Shown here: positions 35,945 through 44,589 of the stretch, in pieces
Numbering within the stretch: position 1 is the first letter of the stretch
How the letters are laid out: each line of letters begins with the position of its first letter
From: Blautia schinkii DSM 10518
GTDB lineage: Bacteria; Bacillota; Clostridia; Lachnospirales; Lachnospiraceae
Direction of reading: 5' to 3'
Length of the DNA stretch: 64,000 nt
Assembly (NCBI GenBank): GCA_000702025.1
Contig: JNKJ01000026.1
Location: 30,410 to 94,409 of the forward strand
Made by a program: the position numbers and the translations under genes
The notes under the pieces: generated by a model
Told to the model about the DNA's origin: nothing
The model's input: the letters and a program-made list of their open reading frames with translations, nothing else
The model's database searches: none

Positions 35945-38270
35945 TATTGATCTCAAAAATCCAAGAAAACAGACAGTAAAACGACTTTCTGACAAATTTT
36001 TCGGAAAGGATTGCAAGGGAAATGAACTGGGATTTACCAGCTATTATCTGACTAAGAACGGTAAGCCGTTTTTCGGGATTTTAGGAGAATGTCACTATTC
36101 CAGGGTTCATGAGGACCAATGGGAGGATACCATCCTGAAAATGAAGATGGGCGGCCTTAATGTAGTGGCAACCTACTGCTTCTGGAATCATCATGAGGAG
36201 GTGGAGGGCAGTTTCCGGTTTGACGGAAACCGTAACATACGGAAATTTATTGAACTGTGTAAAAAACACGGAATGTATGTGATCGTGCGCATCGGACCCT
36301 TTGACCACGGCGAGGTGCGCAACGGAGGAATCCCTGACTGGATGTATGGAAAGCCTTTCGAGGTACGCAGCCTGAATGAGGGGTGGCTGTTTTATACGAG
36401 GAAGCTGTATCGTGAATTTGCAAAACAGTTTGACGGTTTGTATTTTAAGGACGGCGGCCCGATTATCGGAACCCAGATTGAAAACGAATATATGCACTCT
36501 GCTTCACCCTGGGAAATGACCACAGGGATTAGTGATGAGTGGCTGCCTGGAGGCTCTGACGGTGCGGAATATATGCGGGCGCTTAAAAAAATCGCCCAGG
36601 AGGAAGGAATCATTACGCCCTTCTATACCTGCACAGGCTGGGGCGGAGCAGCAGCGGCACTGGATGAGATGGTTCCTCTTTGGGGCGGTTATGCTTTCTG
36701 GCCATGGATTTTTTATGATTATAAAGGGGAGCATCCCGCAACTCCTGAATATATTTACCGGGATAATCACAACAATGCTGTGTCGAAAACCTATAATTTT
36801 GAGCCAACATACGAACCGGAAAGCTTTCCCTATGCCTGCTGTGAGATGGGAGGGGGAATGTCCTGCTACTATAATTACCGTTTCCAGCTTCCCTATGAGA
36901 GCGTGGATGCCATGGCGAACATTAAGCTTGCCGGAGGCTGTAATCTGCTGGGCTATTATATGTACCGCGGCGGCAGCAATCCCAGGGGAGAGAAAACTCC
37001 CTACCTCAACGAATGCCAGTGCCCGAAAATATCCTATGATTATCAGGCTCCGATAGGCGAATACGGGCAGCTTCGGCCAAGCTATTTCCGTTTGAAAGCG
37101 CTCCATATGTTTGTGAAAAATTTTCAGGATAAGCTGTGTGATATGGTGACGGTTTTGCCTGAGGGTTCTCAGGATATTGATCCGAAAGATCAGGATACAC
37201 TTCGGTATGCTGCGCGTACGGATGGGCAGAGCGGATTTTTGTTCCTGAATAATTATCAGGATCACTGCGAATGTAAGAAAAAAGAAGGGGAAGAGATTAC
37301 CGTTGCGTTTGCGGATGAGAAATTTGTAATCCGGGATATTTCTCTTGCGGCCGGGGAGGAGGCAGTTCTTCCGCTGCGTATGGACGTGGAAGGTACCATG
37401 CTGCTTTATGCAAAGGCCCAGCCTTTGTCTGTACTGCGTGAAAAAGAGCGTACCGTGTATTTCTTCTTTGCACCTGAGGGTATGAAAGCAGAATATGTGT
37501 GGAAAGCAGCACCTGAAACAGTTACAGATAAGGATGCTGGCTGTATGGTATCAGATTTTGATGGGAACTGTTGTGTGTCAGTTCCGGAGGGGCGGATGTC
37601 TTGTTATACTATAAAAGGAAAGCAGGGCGAGGTCCAGATTGTTACACTCACCAGAGAGCAGAGCCTGCAGTTCTATGAGGTGAAAGTAGATGGTGTCAAA
37701 ACCGCTGCTCTTTGCAGCACCCCGCTATTATATGACGGGACATCCTTTGAGGTGGAAAGTCCTGTGAATGGCGAAAAAGTTTCTGCCATGCTTTTATATC
37801 CACCCTGTGAGCTGGTTGTAGATGCAGGTTCGGCGAAGGAATGCGGCTTGTTTGAAGGCGTGGAAGTGAGATGGGAAAAGGAATATACAGAAGCAGAGGA
37901 GATTGCGTTCAAACAATGCGGACCATCCAGATATACATTTGAGATTCCGGAGGATTATAAGAACTGCAAGGATGCGCGGATACAGATTACCTATACCGGA
38001 GATATAGGACATGCATTTATTAATGGAATTCTTATCTCAGATAATTTCTGCAACGGTGCAGTCTGGGAGATTGGATTGAAGGAAGTATGGAATCCCTCTA
38101 TGGGAAAGGAAATCACTATTTATATCACTCCGAAGAAGGAGGGTGCAGCCGTAGATGTATCGTCCACCATGGCAGGCAGGACGGAACAGCTCAAAAACGC
38201 GGTGGCAGAGCTGAAAAGTGTAAGAATACAGCAGGTTGGAAGTGTGAAATTCAGGAAGTCCCAGAATTGA
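35934..38270 (+). CDS. Beta-galactosidase-like glycoside hydrolase, GH35
   Basis: 778 residues. The N-terminal (beta/alpha)8 domain has the GH35 pattern FFGILGECHYSR, then MGGLNVVATYCFWNHHE and RIGPFDHGEVRNGG. The acid/base is Glu185 (QIENEYMHS) and the nucleophile is Glu304 (CCEMGGG). Beta-rich domains follow at about 430-770. Small departures from the classic motifs (GECHYSR for GEFHYSR, EMGGG for ELGGG) suggest a divergent subgroup whose substrate may not be a plain beta-galactoside. No signal peptide. It overlaps GH42 by 11 bp, with ACGGAGGAG before the start, and is followed by the CE7 esterase 35 bp later. Confidence 0.9.
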   Translation: MKYSIDLKNPRKQTVKRLSDKFFGKDCKGNELGFTSYYLTKNGKPFFGILGECHYSRVHEDQWEDTILKMKMGGLNVVATYCFWNHHEEVEGSFRFDGNRNIRKFIELCKKHGMYVIVRIGPFDHGEVRNGGIPDWMYGKPFEVRSLNEGWLFYTRKLYREFAKQFDGLYFKDGGPIIGTQIENEYMHSASPWEMTTGISDEWLPGGSDGAEYMRALKKIAQEEGIITPFYTCTGWGGAAAALDEMVPLWGGYAFWPWIFYDYKGEHPATPEYIYRDNHNNAVSKTYNFEPTYEPESFPYACCEMGGGMSCYYNYRFQLPYESVDAMANIKLAGGCNLLGYYMYRGGSNPRGEKTPYLNECQCPKISYDYQAPIGEYGQLRPSYFRLKALHMFVKNFQDKLCDMVTVLPEGSQDIDPKDQDTLRYAARTDGQSGFLFLNNYQDHCECKKKEGEEITVAFADEKFVIRDISLAAGEEAVLPLRMDVEGTMLLYAKAQPLSVLREKERTVYFFFAPEGMKAEYVWKAAPETVTDKDAGCMVSDFDGNCCVSVPEGRMSCYTIKGKQGEVQIVTLTREQSLQFYEVKVDGVKTAALCSTPLLYDGTSFEVESPVNGEKVSAMLLYPPCELVVDAGSAKECGLFEGVEVRWEKEYTEAEEIAFKQCGPSRYTFEIPEDYKNCKDARIQITYTGDIGHAFINGILISDNFCNGAVWEIGLKEVWNPSMGKEITIYITPKKEGAAVDVSSTMAGRTEQLKNAVAELKSVRIQQVGSVKFRKSQN

Positions 38271-38305
38271 AACATGAAATATTGACAGAGAGGAAGTATA
38301 CATAA

Positions 38306-39271
38306 ATGCCGATTTTTGATATGCCTTTGCAGGAACTGCGTAAGTATCGGGGAATAAATCCAAAGCCGGAGGACTTTGATGCATACTGGGAGCGTGCGCG
38401 CAAGGAAATGCAAAACACAGATTCAAAGGTGCAATGGATCGCAGCAGATTTCCAGGTGCCTTATGCGGATTGCTATCACTTGTATTTTACCGGAGTAAAA
38501 GGGGCGCGGATTCACGCCAAGGTCATGTTGCCAAAACCTCGAAGAGAAAGAATGCCTGCAATCTTAAATTTTCACGGATATACAGGGAACTGTGGAAACT
38601 GGAGCGATAAACTGCAGTTTGCGGCAGCAGGATTTGTGGTGGCAGCTATGGACTGCAGAGGACAGGGCGGTGAATCTGAGGATGTAGGTGGTGTGAAAGG
38701 AAATACCATGCATGGTCAATTTATCCGGGGCCTGGATGAGGAAAATCCAGATTCTCTGCTCATGCGCAATATTTTTCTTGATGTAGCGCAGCTAGCCGGA
38801 ATTATAATGGATATGCCCGAGGTGGACGAGAAAAGAGTGGGGGTGTACGGTGTTTCTCAGGGCGGAGGCCTGTCTTTGGCGTGTGCAGCCCTGGAGCCGC
38901 GCATTGCCCGGGCTGCGGTACAATACCCGTTCCTTTCGGATTACCGACGGGTGTGGGAACTGGATTTGGCAAAAGATGCGTATGAAGAACTGCGGACATA
39001 TTTCCGCTTTTTTGATCCTCTTCATGAACGGGAGGAGGAGATTTATAAAAAGCTGGGATATATTGACATACACCACCTGGCGCCTATGATTCAGGGAAAG
39101 GTGCTGATGGCTGTTACCCTGATGGACTCTGTGTGCCCGCCATCCACACAGTTTGCGGCTTATAATTCCATTCATTCTGAAAAAGAACTGCAGATTTATC
39201 CGGATTATGGACATGAATTCCTGCCGGGACAGGATGACAGGGCATTTCAGTTTATGCTTGGACTCTTATAG
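38306..39271 (+). CDS. CE7 acetyl esterase (acetylxylan esterase / cephalosporin-C deacetylase)
   Basis: 321 residues, full length for the family. The N-terminus MPIFDMPLQELRKYRGINPK is diagnostic. The catalytic triad is Ser184 (YGVSQGGG), Asp274 (TLMDSVCPP) and His303 (DYGHEFLP); the CE7 motif RGQGGES is at 118-124. These hexameric cytoplasmic enzymes remove O-acetyl groups from short imported oligosaccharides. Together with the SGNH enzyme it indicates an acetylated substrate for this operon. Confidence 0.95.
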   Translation: MPIFDMPLQELRKYRGINPKPEDFDAYWERARKEMQNTDSKVQWIAADFQVPYADCYHLYFTGVKGARIHAKVMLPKPRRERMPAILNFHGYTGNCGNWSDKLQFAAAGFVVAAMDCRGQGGESEDVGGVKGNTMHGQFIRGLDEENPDSLLMRNIFLDVAQLAGIIMDMPEVDEKRVGVYGVSQGGGLSLACAALEPRIARAAVQYPFLSDYRRVWELDLAKDAYEELRTYFRFFDPLHEREEEIYKKLGYIDIHHLAPMIQGKVLMAVTLMDSVCPPSTQFAAYNSIHSEKELQIYPDYGHEFLPGQDDRAFQFMLGLL

Positions 39272-39379
39272 ACCTGAATAAAAGACCTGAATAATATATC
39301 TGAAAAATGCACCTTAAAAATACACCTTAATAATACAAATAGAAGCTCATGAAATAAAATGAAAAAAGGAGGATCACAG

Positions 39380-40642
39380 ATGACATCTCGTGAACGTTTG
39401 ATCAAAGCGCTGAATCATCAGCACACAGACCGGCCGCCGATTGACCTCGGTGCTACCGGCCAGACAGGAATTAACGCCAGTACCTTGTACAGATTAAGAA
39501 AAGCAATAGGGCTGGAGGAAAAACCAATCCGTATTATTGAACCGGGGCAAATGCTTGGGGAGGTGGAGGAGGATGTCCTGAAAGCCTTCCAGGTTGATGT
39601 GGTAGGCATTTGGAACCGAACAAATTTTTATGGATATAAGAATGAGGATTGGAAACCCTGGCAGATGGATGATGGTACACCTGTTTTAATGGGCGGGGGT
39701 TTTGAATACGATGAGGATGCAAAAGGCACGAAGTGGGTTTACCCACAGGGGGACCGCACAGCTCAGTATTGTGCAATCATGCCAAAGGGCGGATCATTTT
39801 TTGATGCTGCACCACGGGACGCCTTTGATATGGAACTGGATGAGGATGAGCTGACACCCCTGGAGGATTTTAAAAATGATTTTAATGTTGCGTCTGATGA
39901 GGATGCCCGATACTGGGAAAAGCGTTCCATCGAGCTGTTTGAAAATACAGAATACGGAGTCGTAGGTCTCTTAGGCGGTGCGGGACTTGGGGATGCAGCG
40001 ATGGTTCCGGGACCATTTGTGAAGCATCCCAAAGGTGTCCGCCGGGTGGATGACTGGCTGCTGGCTCATATGCTTTACCCGGAATATATCCGTGAGGTTT
40101 TTCGCTATCAGACAGATATCATGCTCAAAAATTTGGAGATTTATAAACAAGCGGTGGGGGACCGTATTCAGGTTGTGTGGATTTCAGGCACGGATTTCGG
40201 GTGCCAGCGTAATTTAATCTTGGGCAAGGATATTTTCAGAGATTTGTATAAACCATTTTACAAAGAAATCAACGACTGGGTACATAAAAACACGAACTGG
40301 AAAACATTTTACCATACCTGCGGGGCAGTGTATGATCTGCTGGATGATTTTGCAGAGATGGGACTTGACTGTCTGAATCCGCTGCAGCTTTCTGCAGACG
40401 GTATGGACGCGAAGAAAATTAAGGAAAAGTATGGAGATAAATTTATCTTCTGGGGCGGCGGAGTAGACACGCAGCGCACACTTCCCTTCGGAACCCCGGA
40501 AGAGGTGCGCAGTCAGGTACGCGAAAGGGTGGACATTTTAGGGAAAGACGGTGGCTTTGTGTTTAACACAATCCATAATATCGTTGCCAATGTTCCGCCG
40601 GAAAATATCCTGGCGATGTATAACGAGATATTAAGGAAATAG
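39380..40642 (+). CDS. Uroporphyrinogen decarboxylase-family protein (MtaA/CmuA-like)
   Basis: 420 residues with the UroD fold: N-terminus SRERLIKALNHQHTDRPPID, a metal-site-like HTCGAVYDLLDDFAEMGLDC and the C-terminal FIFWGGGVDTQRTLPF plus GGFVFNTIHNIVANVPPENI. It is longer than true HemE and lacks its Arg-rich start, so it belongs to the group related to corrinoid methyltransferases. No corrinoid protein gene is nearby. Its place as the last gene of a galactosidase operon, 108 bp after the esterase, suggests a role in sugar catabolism such as handling methylated sugars, but this is only a guess. AAAGGAGG sits before the ATG at 39380. Confidence 0.85.
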   Translation: MTSRERLIKALNHQHTDRPPIDLGATGQTGINASTLYRLRKAIGLEEKPIRIIEPGQMLGEVEEDVLKAFQVDVVGIWNRTNFYGYKNEDWKPWQMDDGTPVLMGGGFEYDEDAKGTKWVYPQGDRTAQYCAIMPKGGSFFDAAPRDAFDMELDEDELTPLEDFKNDFNVASDEDARYWEKRSIELFENTEYGVVGLLGGAGLGDAAMVPGPFVKHPKGVRRVDDWLLAHMLYPEYIREVFRYQTDIMLKNLEIYKQAVGDRIQVVWISGTDFGCQRNLILGKDIFRDLYKPFYKEINDWVHKNTNWKTFYHTCGAVYDLLDDFAEMGLDCLNPLQLSADGMDAKKIKEKYGDKFIFWGGGVDTQRTLPFGTPEEVRSQVRERVDILGKDGGFVFNTIHNIVANVPPENILAMYNEILRK

Positions 40643-40734
40643 TGAGTAAAATCCTTCTACAGTAAATTGGCGCCATAAGCCAAATTTCAAGTGTTCACAC
40701 TATCTCAAAGTATCTTATATACAAACCTGCCATT

Positions 40735-40780
40735 AAAAAAGTGTAAAACCTTGATAACTCAATGGGCTTTACACTTTTTT
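40735..40780. terminator. Bidirectional terminator closing the beta-galactoside operon
   Basis: Arms AAAAAAGTGTAAA (40735-40747) and TTTACACTTTTTT (40768-40780) are perfectly complementary. T-runs exist in both directions, so it serves both the UroD-like gene and the convergent coiled-coil gene. Confidence 0.8.
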
Positions 40781-40788
40781 ATGGTGTG

Positions 40789-41271
40789 TCACTTAACTCT
40801 TTTTAAATCTGAGGTGTTTAATGCAATTTGGGTACTGTGCATATCGATTTCACCTTCAATGATTTTTATACGGTTTATCAGCTCAGTATTATGTTCTTTT
40901 TGATATACGTAGAACTCTTCCAACAAATCATAGTTTTTATCAAGGGCCTTTGTAAGATTTGAAAGGTCAGTTTTGACATTTGAAAGGTCGTTTTTGACAT
41001 TTGAAAGGTCGTTTTTGACATTTGAAAGGTCGCTTTTGACATTTGAAAGGTCGCTTTTGACATTTGAAAGGTCGTTTTTGACATTTGAAAGGTCAGCTTT
41101 GACATTTGAAAGGTCGTTTTTGACATTTGAAAGGTCGCTTTTGACATTTGAAAGGTCAATTTTGACATTTGATACGTCGTTTTTTATATCTGAAATGTCA
41201 TTTTTCATAGGCTCAAGTTTTGTATCTAATAATTCAGATATAGCAAATAAATCCTCTTTGCTCAATGCCAT
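40789..41271 (-). CDS. Coiled-coil protein with heptad tandem repeats
   Basis: 160 residues, unknown family. After a short start (MALSKEDLFAISELLDTKLE) come about 12 copies of a seven-residue unit, DLSNVKN/S, at about 28-110, then a second helical part. The Leu and Val at fixed heptad positions predict a long, regular parallel coiled coil. The DNA repeat is exactly 21 bp, so gain or loss of units keeps the frame. No signal peptide or membrane helix. AAGGAG lies 9 nt before the ATG. It stands alone between terminators and the tRNA. Similar short coiled-coil proteins occur widely in Lachnospiraceae, often near mobile DNA, without known function. Confidence 0.75.
   Translation of the reverse strand: MALSKEDLFAISELLDTKLEPMKNDISDIKNDVSNVKIDLSNVKSDLSNVKNDLSNVKADLSNVKNDLSNVKSDLSNVKSDLSNVKNDLSNVKNDLSNVKTDLSNLTKALDKNYDLLEEFYVYQKEHNTELINRIKIIEGEIDMHSTQIALNTSDLKRVK
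40954..41184. repeat. 21-bp tandem repeat array (about 11 units)
   Basis: GACATTTGAAAGGTC plus six variable bases repeats at 40975, 40996, 41017, 41038, 41059, 41080, 41101, 41122 and 41143; degenerate units occur at 40954 and 41164, and a weaker one at 41185. It lies wholly inside the coiled-coil gene. There are no unique spacers, so it is not a CRISPR array. Confidence 0.95.
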
Positions 41272-41564
41272 GGTATCACGCTCCTTGCCATTAGATTAAA
41301 ATATTATACCATTATCAAAGTGTAAAGTCTATTGAATTGTCAGGGTTCTGTTCATTGTTCATTGGATTTGATAGCGAAGAAAGAAATTATAAGGATTATA
41401 CAGAAATACACTCAACATGTAAAATAAAAATCAAAAATCTTGATAATTAGGGGGGATATGTATTTGAAAATAAAAAAACAAAATAAAGACAAGCAGAATA
41501 TCTGTTTTGATAACACTCGATTTTCTAAACTTCCGAAACCCCAGTAAAATCAAGGCTTTCAGTA

Positions 41565-41635
<71 letters not shown>

Positions 41636-41645
41636 GTGTATTTCT

Positions 41646-41673
41646 ATTATAGCATGATTTTTAGAGAAATCAA
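41646..41673 (-). promoter_or_regulatory. Promoter of tRNA-Gly
   Basis: On the minus strand: TTGATT (41673-41668), 16-bp spacer, TATAAT (41651-41646), about 10 bp before the tRNA 5' end. Confidence 0.75.
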
Positions 41674-41757
41674 TTATTTTTTTAAAATCTCTGTTCCGAA
41701 CGGATGACAACCAAGTATATAAATGATAAAATAGAACAAAATATACAAGGAGGCTCT

Positions 41758-42183
41758 ATGAAAAGTCAGGTAAACCATACGATACGGAAACGTTTTAACG
41801 AAGTGATTTACCATGTGGCACGGTACACGGAGATTTTGCTGTCTGTAGGGATTCTGTTTGTCATTGCGAAGGCCAGTGTGCCGCTGATTTATCAGCTTAC
41901 ACATATTCCAATCCTGGACATGGATATGGATACTTTTACACAGTTTCTGGCCCAGGCGTTGTCACTTGTAGTGGGTGTAGAATTTGTGAAAATGCTCTGT
42001 AAGCATACGGCAGAGACTATGGTAGAGGTACTGATGTTCGCAATCGCAAGGCAGATGGTTGTGGAGCATCAGGGCAGTTTTGAGACCCTCATAGGAGTTG
42101 TAGCGATAGCGACTCTCTTTGCGGTCCGTAAGTACCTTTTGCTGAAAAGTGACGATCCGTCGCCACATACGGACCAGCTTTAA
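41758..42183 (+). CDS. PsiE-like membrane protein
   Basis: 141 residues with four predicted membrane helices and the look of the phosphate-starvation-inducible PsiE family (RYTEILLSVGILFVIAKAS, then VGVEFVKMLCKHTAETMVEV and IGVVAIATLFAVRKYLL). The function of PsiE proteins is not known. The start at 41758 has AAGGAGG 8 nt upstream; an in-frame ATG at 41704 is rejected. It is transcribed alone, with the tRNA divergent to its left. Confidence 0.75.
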   Translation: MKSQVNHTIRKRFNEVIYHVARYTEILLSVGILFVIAKASVPLIYQLTHIPILDMDMDTFTQFLAQALSLVVGVEFVKMLCKHTAETMVEVLMFAIARQMVVEHQGSFETLIGVVAIATLFAVRKYLLLKSDDPSPHTDQL

Positions 42184-42207
42184 AACAGAACGTGTGAGGT
42201 GTACGGC

Positions 42208-42236
42208 TTTACTTATGTAAGAATATGTACTATAAT
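42208..42236 (+). promoter_or_regulatory. Promoter candidate of ferritin gene
   Basis: TTTACT at 42208-42213, 17-bp spacer, TATAAT at 42231-42236. A perfect 12-bp palindrome TGTCAATTGACA lies downstream at 42272-42283 in the leader and could be an operator. Confidence 0.55.
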
Positions 42237-42342
42237 GGAAACACGTCGGACAGGCAGCAGTTTACTGCATTTGTCAATTGACACATAAGCAAAAACTAAG
42301 TCGAAATTAAGGCAAAAAACTAAGAACGAGGAGTGAAGGAAC

Positions 42343-42855
42343 ATGTTGAATGAAACAGTAGCAGGGTTATTAAATACTCAGGTTAATAAAGAATTCTATT
42401 CCGCATATTTGTATCTTGATTTTGCGAATTTTTATGAGGATGAGGGCCTAAAGGGCTTTGCCAACTGGTACCGCGTGCAGGCCCAGGAGGAACGCGACCA
42501 CGCTATGCTCATGATCCAGTATCTGCAGAATAATGACTGCAAAGTAGTGCTTGAGTCCATTGATAAGCCGAATATTGAATTAAACCAGAAAATGGACCCG
42601 CTGAAACAGGGATATGCCCATGAGCAGTATGTGACCAGCCTCATACATAATATTTATGCGGCTGCTTACGAGGTGAAGGATTTCCGGACCATGCAGTTTT
42701 TAGATTGGTTTGTGAAAGAGCAGGGCGAGGAGGAGACGAACGCCTCAGACCTAATCAAAAAAATGGAACTGTTCGGAGATGACGCGAAGAGTCTCTATAT
42801 GTTGGACAGCGAACTGGGCGGACGTGTGTATGCAGCCCCGTCACTCGTGTTATAA
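42343..42855 (+). CDS. ftnA: Ferritin
   Basis: 170 residues, a four-helix non-haem ferritin that oxidises Fe(II) and stores iron in a 24-subunit shell. Ferroxidase ligands are present: Glu17, Glu50, His53, Glu94, Gln127 and Glu130 (motifs NKEFYSAYLYLDFANF, AQEERDHAMLMIQYL, EQGEEETNASDL). A GAGGAGTGAAGG region precedes the ATG. It is transcribed alone; a terminator follows at 42899. The palindrome TGTCAATTGACA in the leader may allow iron or peroxide control, but it does not match a Fur or PerR box well. Confidence 0.95.
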   Translation: MLNETVAGLLNTQVNKEFYSAYLYLDFANFYEDEGLKGFANWYRVQAQEERDHAMLMIQYLQNNDCKVVLESIDKPNIELNQKMDPLKQGYAHEQYVTSLIHNIYAAAYEVKDFRTMQFLDWFVKEQGEEETNASDLIKKMELFGDDAKSLYMLDSELGGRVYAAPSLVL

Positions 42856-42898
42856 ACGGAGACGTATACGTACATCATTTGTTATGATTATGATATTT

Positions 42899-42930
42899 AC
42901 CTGCTTTCCTGATGGGAAGCAGGTTTGTTT
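42899..42930 (+). terminator. Terminator after ferritin gene
   Basis: ACCTGCTTTCC (42899-42909) pairs with GGGAAGCAGGT (42914-42924) around a TGAT loop, one G-T pair, then TTTGTTTGT. Confidence 0.75.
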
Positions 42931-42977
42931 GTACTGGAGGCAAATGAACGTCTTTTCCAGGTGATAGAATGCCAAAG

Positions 42978-43006
42978 GCACACTATAATGCTAGAAAACA
43001 GTGTGC
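42978..43006. promoter_or_regulatory. Inverted repeat overlapping a -10 box
   Basis: GCACACT (42978-42984) and AGTGTGC (43000-43006) flank TATAAT at 42984-42989, 31-36 bp before the start of the small membrane protein. Either an operator over the promoter or a chance match. Confidence 0.35.
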
Positions 43007-43019
43007 AAAAGGAGCAATT

Positions 43020-43286
43020 ATGGATGAAATGCAAAAGCTGGTGAAAAAACAGCTTTTTTATACCAAAATCACATGTGCTTTAGCAGTGGTGATTACTGCG
43101 GCCGTTCTTATTTTTATGACAGTAATATTGCCACAAATTTATTCTGTATTGGAAAAAACGGATTCCGTTCTTGAAAAAACAGACACAATTTTGGAGCAAG
43201 TCGACGTGGATGTTGTGGACGATCTCAATGAGACTGTCAAAGCAATTAAAGAGGCGGTTGCTCCGCTGAAAAACATGGGCAGATAG
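43020..43286 (+). CDS. Small single-pass membrane protein
   Basis: 88 residues: a short cytoplasmic start (MDEMQKLVKKQLFYTK), one membrane helix at about 18-38 and an acidic helical tail with a seven-residue repeat (SVLEKTD twice, then TILEQVD), which predicts a coiled coil. I do not recognise the family. AAAGGAG stands 6 nt before the ATG at 43020; an in-frame ATG at 42969 lies upstream of the likely -10. proC follows after 16 bp, so both are probably in one transcript. Function unknown. Confidence 0.65.
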   Translation: MDEMQKLVKKQLFYTKITCALAVVITAAVLIFMTVILPQIYSVLEKTDSVLEKTDTILEQVDVDVVDDLNETVKAIKEAVAPLKNMGR

Positions 43287-43302
43287 GAATAGGAGAAAAC
43301 AG

Positions 43303-44097
43303 ATGAAGATTGGATTTATTGGATGTGGAAACATGGCAACAGCCATGATTGGCGGGATTCTCCGCCGTGGGATTTTCGAAAAAAATGAAATCATTGTATC
43401 AAATCTCACTGAGGAAGGCACCAGACGCAGCAGAGAGAAATTAGGTGTTGTGACCACCCTGGACAACCGCGAGGTCGCAGAGAAAGCAAAGCTCGTGGTT
43501 TTAGCAGTGAAACCTCAGTTTTACGAAGAAGTAATCATGCAGGTTAAAGATCTGCTCACTCCTGAGCACATGATTGTAGGAATTGCACCCGGCAAGACCC
43601 TTGGCTGGCTGGAAGAGAAATGTGGTGTTCCCCTCAAGGTAGTAAGGCTAATGCCCAATACCCCCGCTCTCGTAGGCGAAGGCATGACCGGTGCGTGCGC
43701 AAATGATAAAGTAACAAAAGGGGATTTACAGCAAATCTGCGCCATCACTGACAGCTTCGGCCGCACAGAGATTGTTCCCGAACGCCTGATGGACGCAGTA
43801 GGCGCAGTGAGCGGAAGCTCCCCGGCCTATGTATTCATGTTTATCGAAGCAATGGCAGACGCAGCCGTTGCCCAGGGCATGCCCAGGAAACAAGCGTACC
43901 AATTCGCCGCCCAGGCAGTACTGGGAAGTGCCAAAATGGTCCTGGAAACTGCCATGCATCCCGGAGAACTAAAAGACATGGTCTGCTCACCCGCAGGCAC
44001 CACCATCGAAGGCGTCCGCACCCTGGAAAAAGCCGGCCTGCGAAGCGCAGTATTCGAAGCCCTCAATGCATGCGCAGAAAAAGGCAAACGCCTGTAA
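43303..44097 (+). CDS. proC: Pyrroline-5-carboxylate reductase
   Basis: 264 residues. It makes L-proline from pyrroline-5-carboxylate with NAD(P)H in the cytoplasm. The Rossmann motif GFIGCGNMATAMIGG is at 4-18; the catalytic and signature block near the C-terminus reads MVCSPAGTTIEGVRTLEKAG, and MPNTPALVGEGMTGAC holds the substrate-binding region. Length is normal. TAGGAG lies before the ATG. It follows the small membrane protein by 16 bp. A terminator follows. Confidence 0.97.
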   Translation: MKIGFIGCGNMATAMIGGILRRGIFEKNEIIVSNLTEEGTRRSREKLGVVTTLDNREVAEKAKLVVLAVKPQFYEEVIMQVKDLLTPEHMIVGIAPGKTLGWLEEKCGVPLKVVRLMPNTPALVGEGMTGACANDKVTKGDLQQICAITDSFGRTEIVPERLMDAVGAVSGSSPAYVFMFIEAMADAAVAQGMPRKQAYQFAAQAVLGSAKMVLETAMHPGELKDMVCSPAGTTIEGVRTLEKAGLRSAVFEALNACAEKGKRL

Positions 44098-44102
44098 AAC
44101 CT

Positions 44103-44144
44103 GAAAGCCCGGGGACACCCCCATTTATCTCTCCCCGGGCTTTC
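44103..44144. terminator. Terminator between proC and the convergent CYTH gene
   Basis: GAAAGCCCGGGG (44103-44114) pairs perfectly with CCCCGGGCTTTC (44133-44144). The right arm lies inside the 3' end of the CYTH gene. T-poor tail on the plus strand; it may serve both genes. Confidence 0.65.
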
Positions 44145-44589
44145 CCTTACTCAGTGTACTATTATGGTACTTACTATTAAAAGTCACGTCCTCGCCAAAC
44201 CATTCCGGCGGCTCATAACTACGTGCCGCATCCTCCGAAGGAAATTCCACCTCCGCCAGCAGCAACCCCTCATATGGTGCCTCAAACACATCCAGCTCAA
44301 TAAACAGCCCATCCCTTTCCGGAATCACATAACGCAGCTTAGAAATAAAAATCCCGTCCGCCTTACCCTTCAAATGCTCATACGCCTCCCCGTTCAAAGG
44401 AAGATTATACTCCTCCCGCGCAAGCATCCCCTTAGATTTATAAGTCAGATAATATTCCTCATCCTGCCTCCGAATACGCACAACCGGATCCGTACAAAGA
44501 TACCCCTGCTCAATCCTCAAACAACGATACCTCTCCAAATCCTCCGGCAGATTTCCCCTGTCAATCAAAAACTTCCTCTCAATCTCCAT
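44125..44589 (-). CDS. CYTH domain protein (triphosphate tunnel metalloenzyme family)
   Basis: 154 residues, all CYTH domain. The ExExK signature is Glu2-x-Glu4-x-Lys6 (MEIERKFLI); the tunnel residues include VVRIRRQ, EYYLTYKSKG and IELDVFEAPYEGLLLAEVEF. Related proteins hydrolyse tripolyphosphate or nucleoside triphosphates. The start at 44589 places the signature at the very N-terminus as in the family, with GAGAGGTG upstream; an ATG at 44604 adds only five residues. It stands alone, convergent with proC and next to the large gene-free repeat region. Confidence 0.9.
   Translation of the reverse strand: MEIERKFLIDRGNLPEDLERYRCLRIEQGYLCTDPVVRIRRQDEEYYLTYKSKGMLAREEYNLPLNGEAYEHLKGKADGIFISKLRYVIPERDGLFIELDVFEAPYEGLLLAEVEFPSEDAARSYEPPEWFGEDVTFNSKYHNSTLSKGKPGER

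Noticed and set aside
39380..40642. True uroporphyrinogen decarboxylase (hemE)
   Set aside because: The protein is longer, lacks the HemE N-terminal signature and is in a sugar operon, so it fits the MtaA/CmuA-like branch.
40954..41205. Possible CRISPR array
   Set aside because: The units are adjacent 21-bp tandem copies without unique spacers, and they are coding.
40878..41299. Open frames on both strands through the 21-bp repeat array
   Set aside because: A repeat period divisible by three keeps every frame open. Only the 40789-41271 minus frame has a ribosome site, a sensible start and a non-repetitive C-terminus.
41272..41564. Possible small gene between the coiled-coil gene and tRNA-Gly
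   Set aside because: No frame with a ribosome site; A/T-rich non-coding sequence with many stops.
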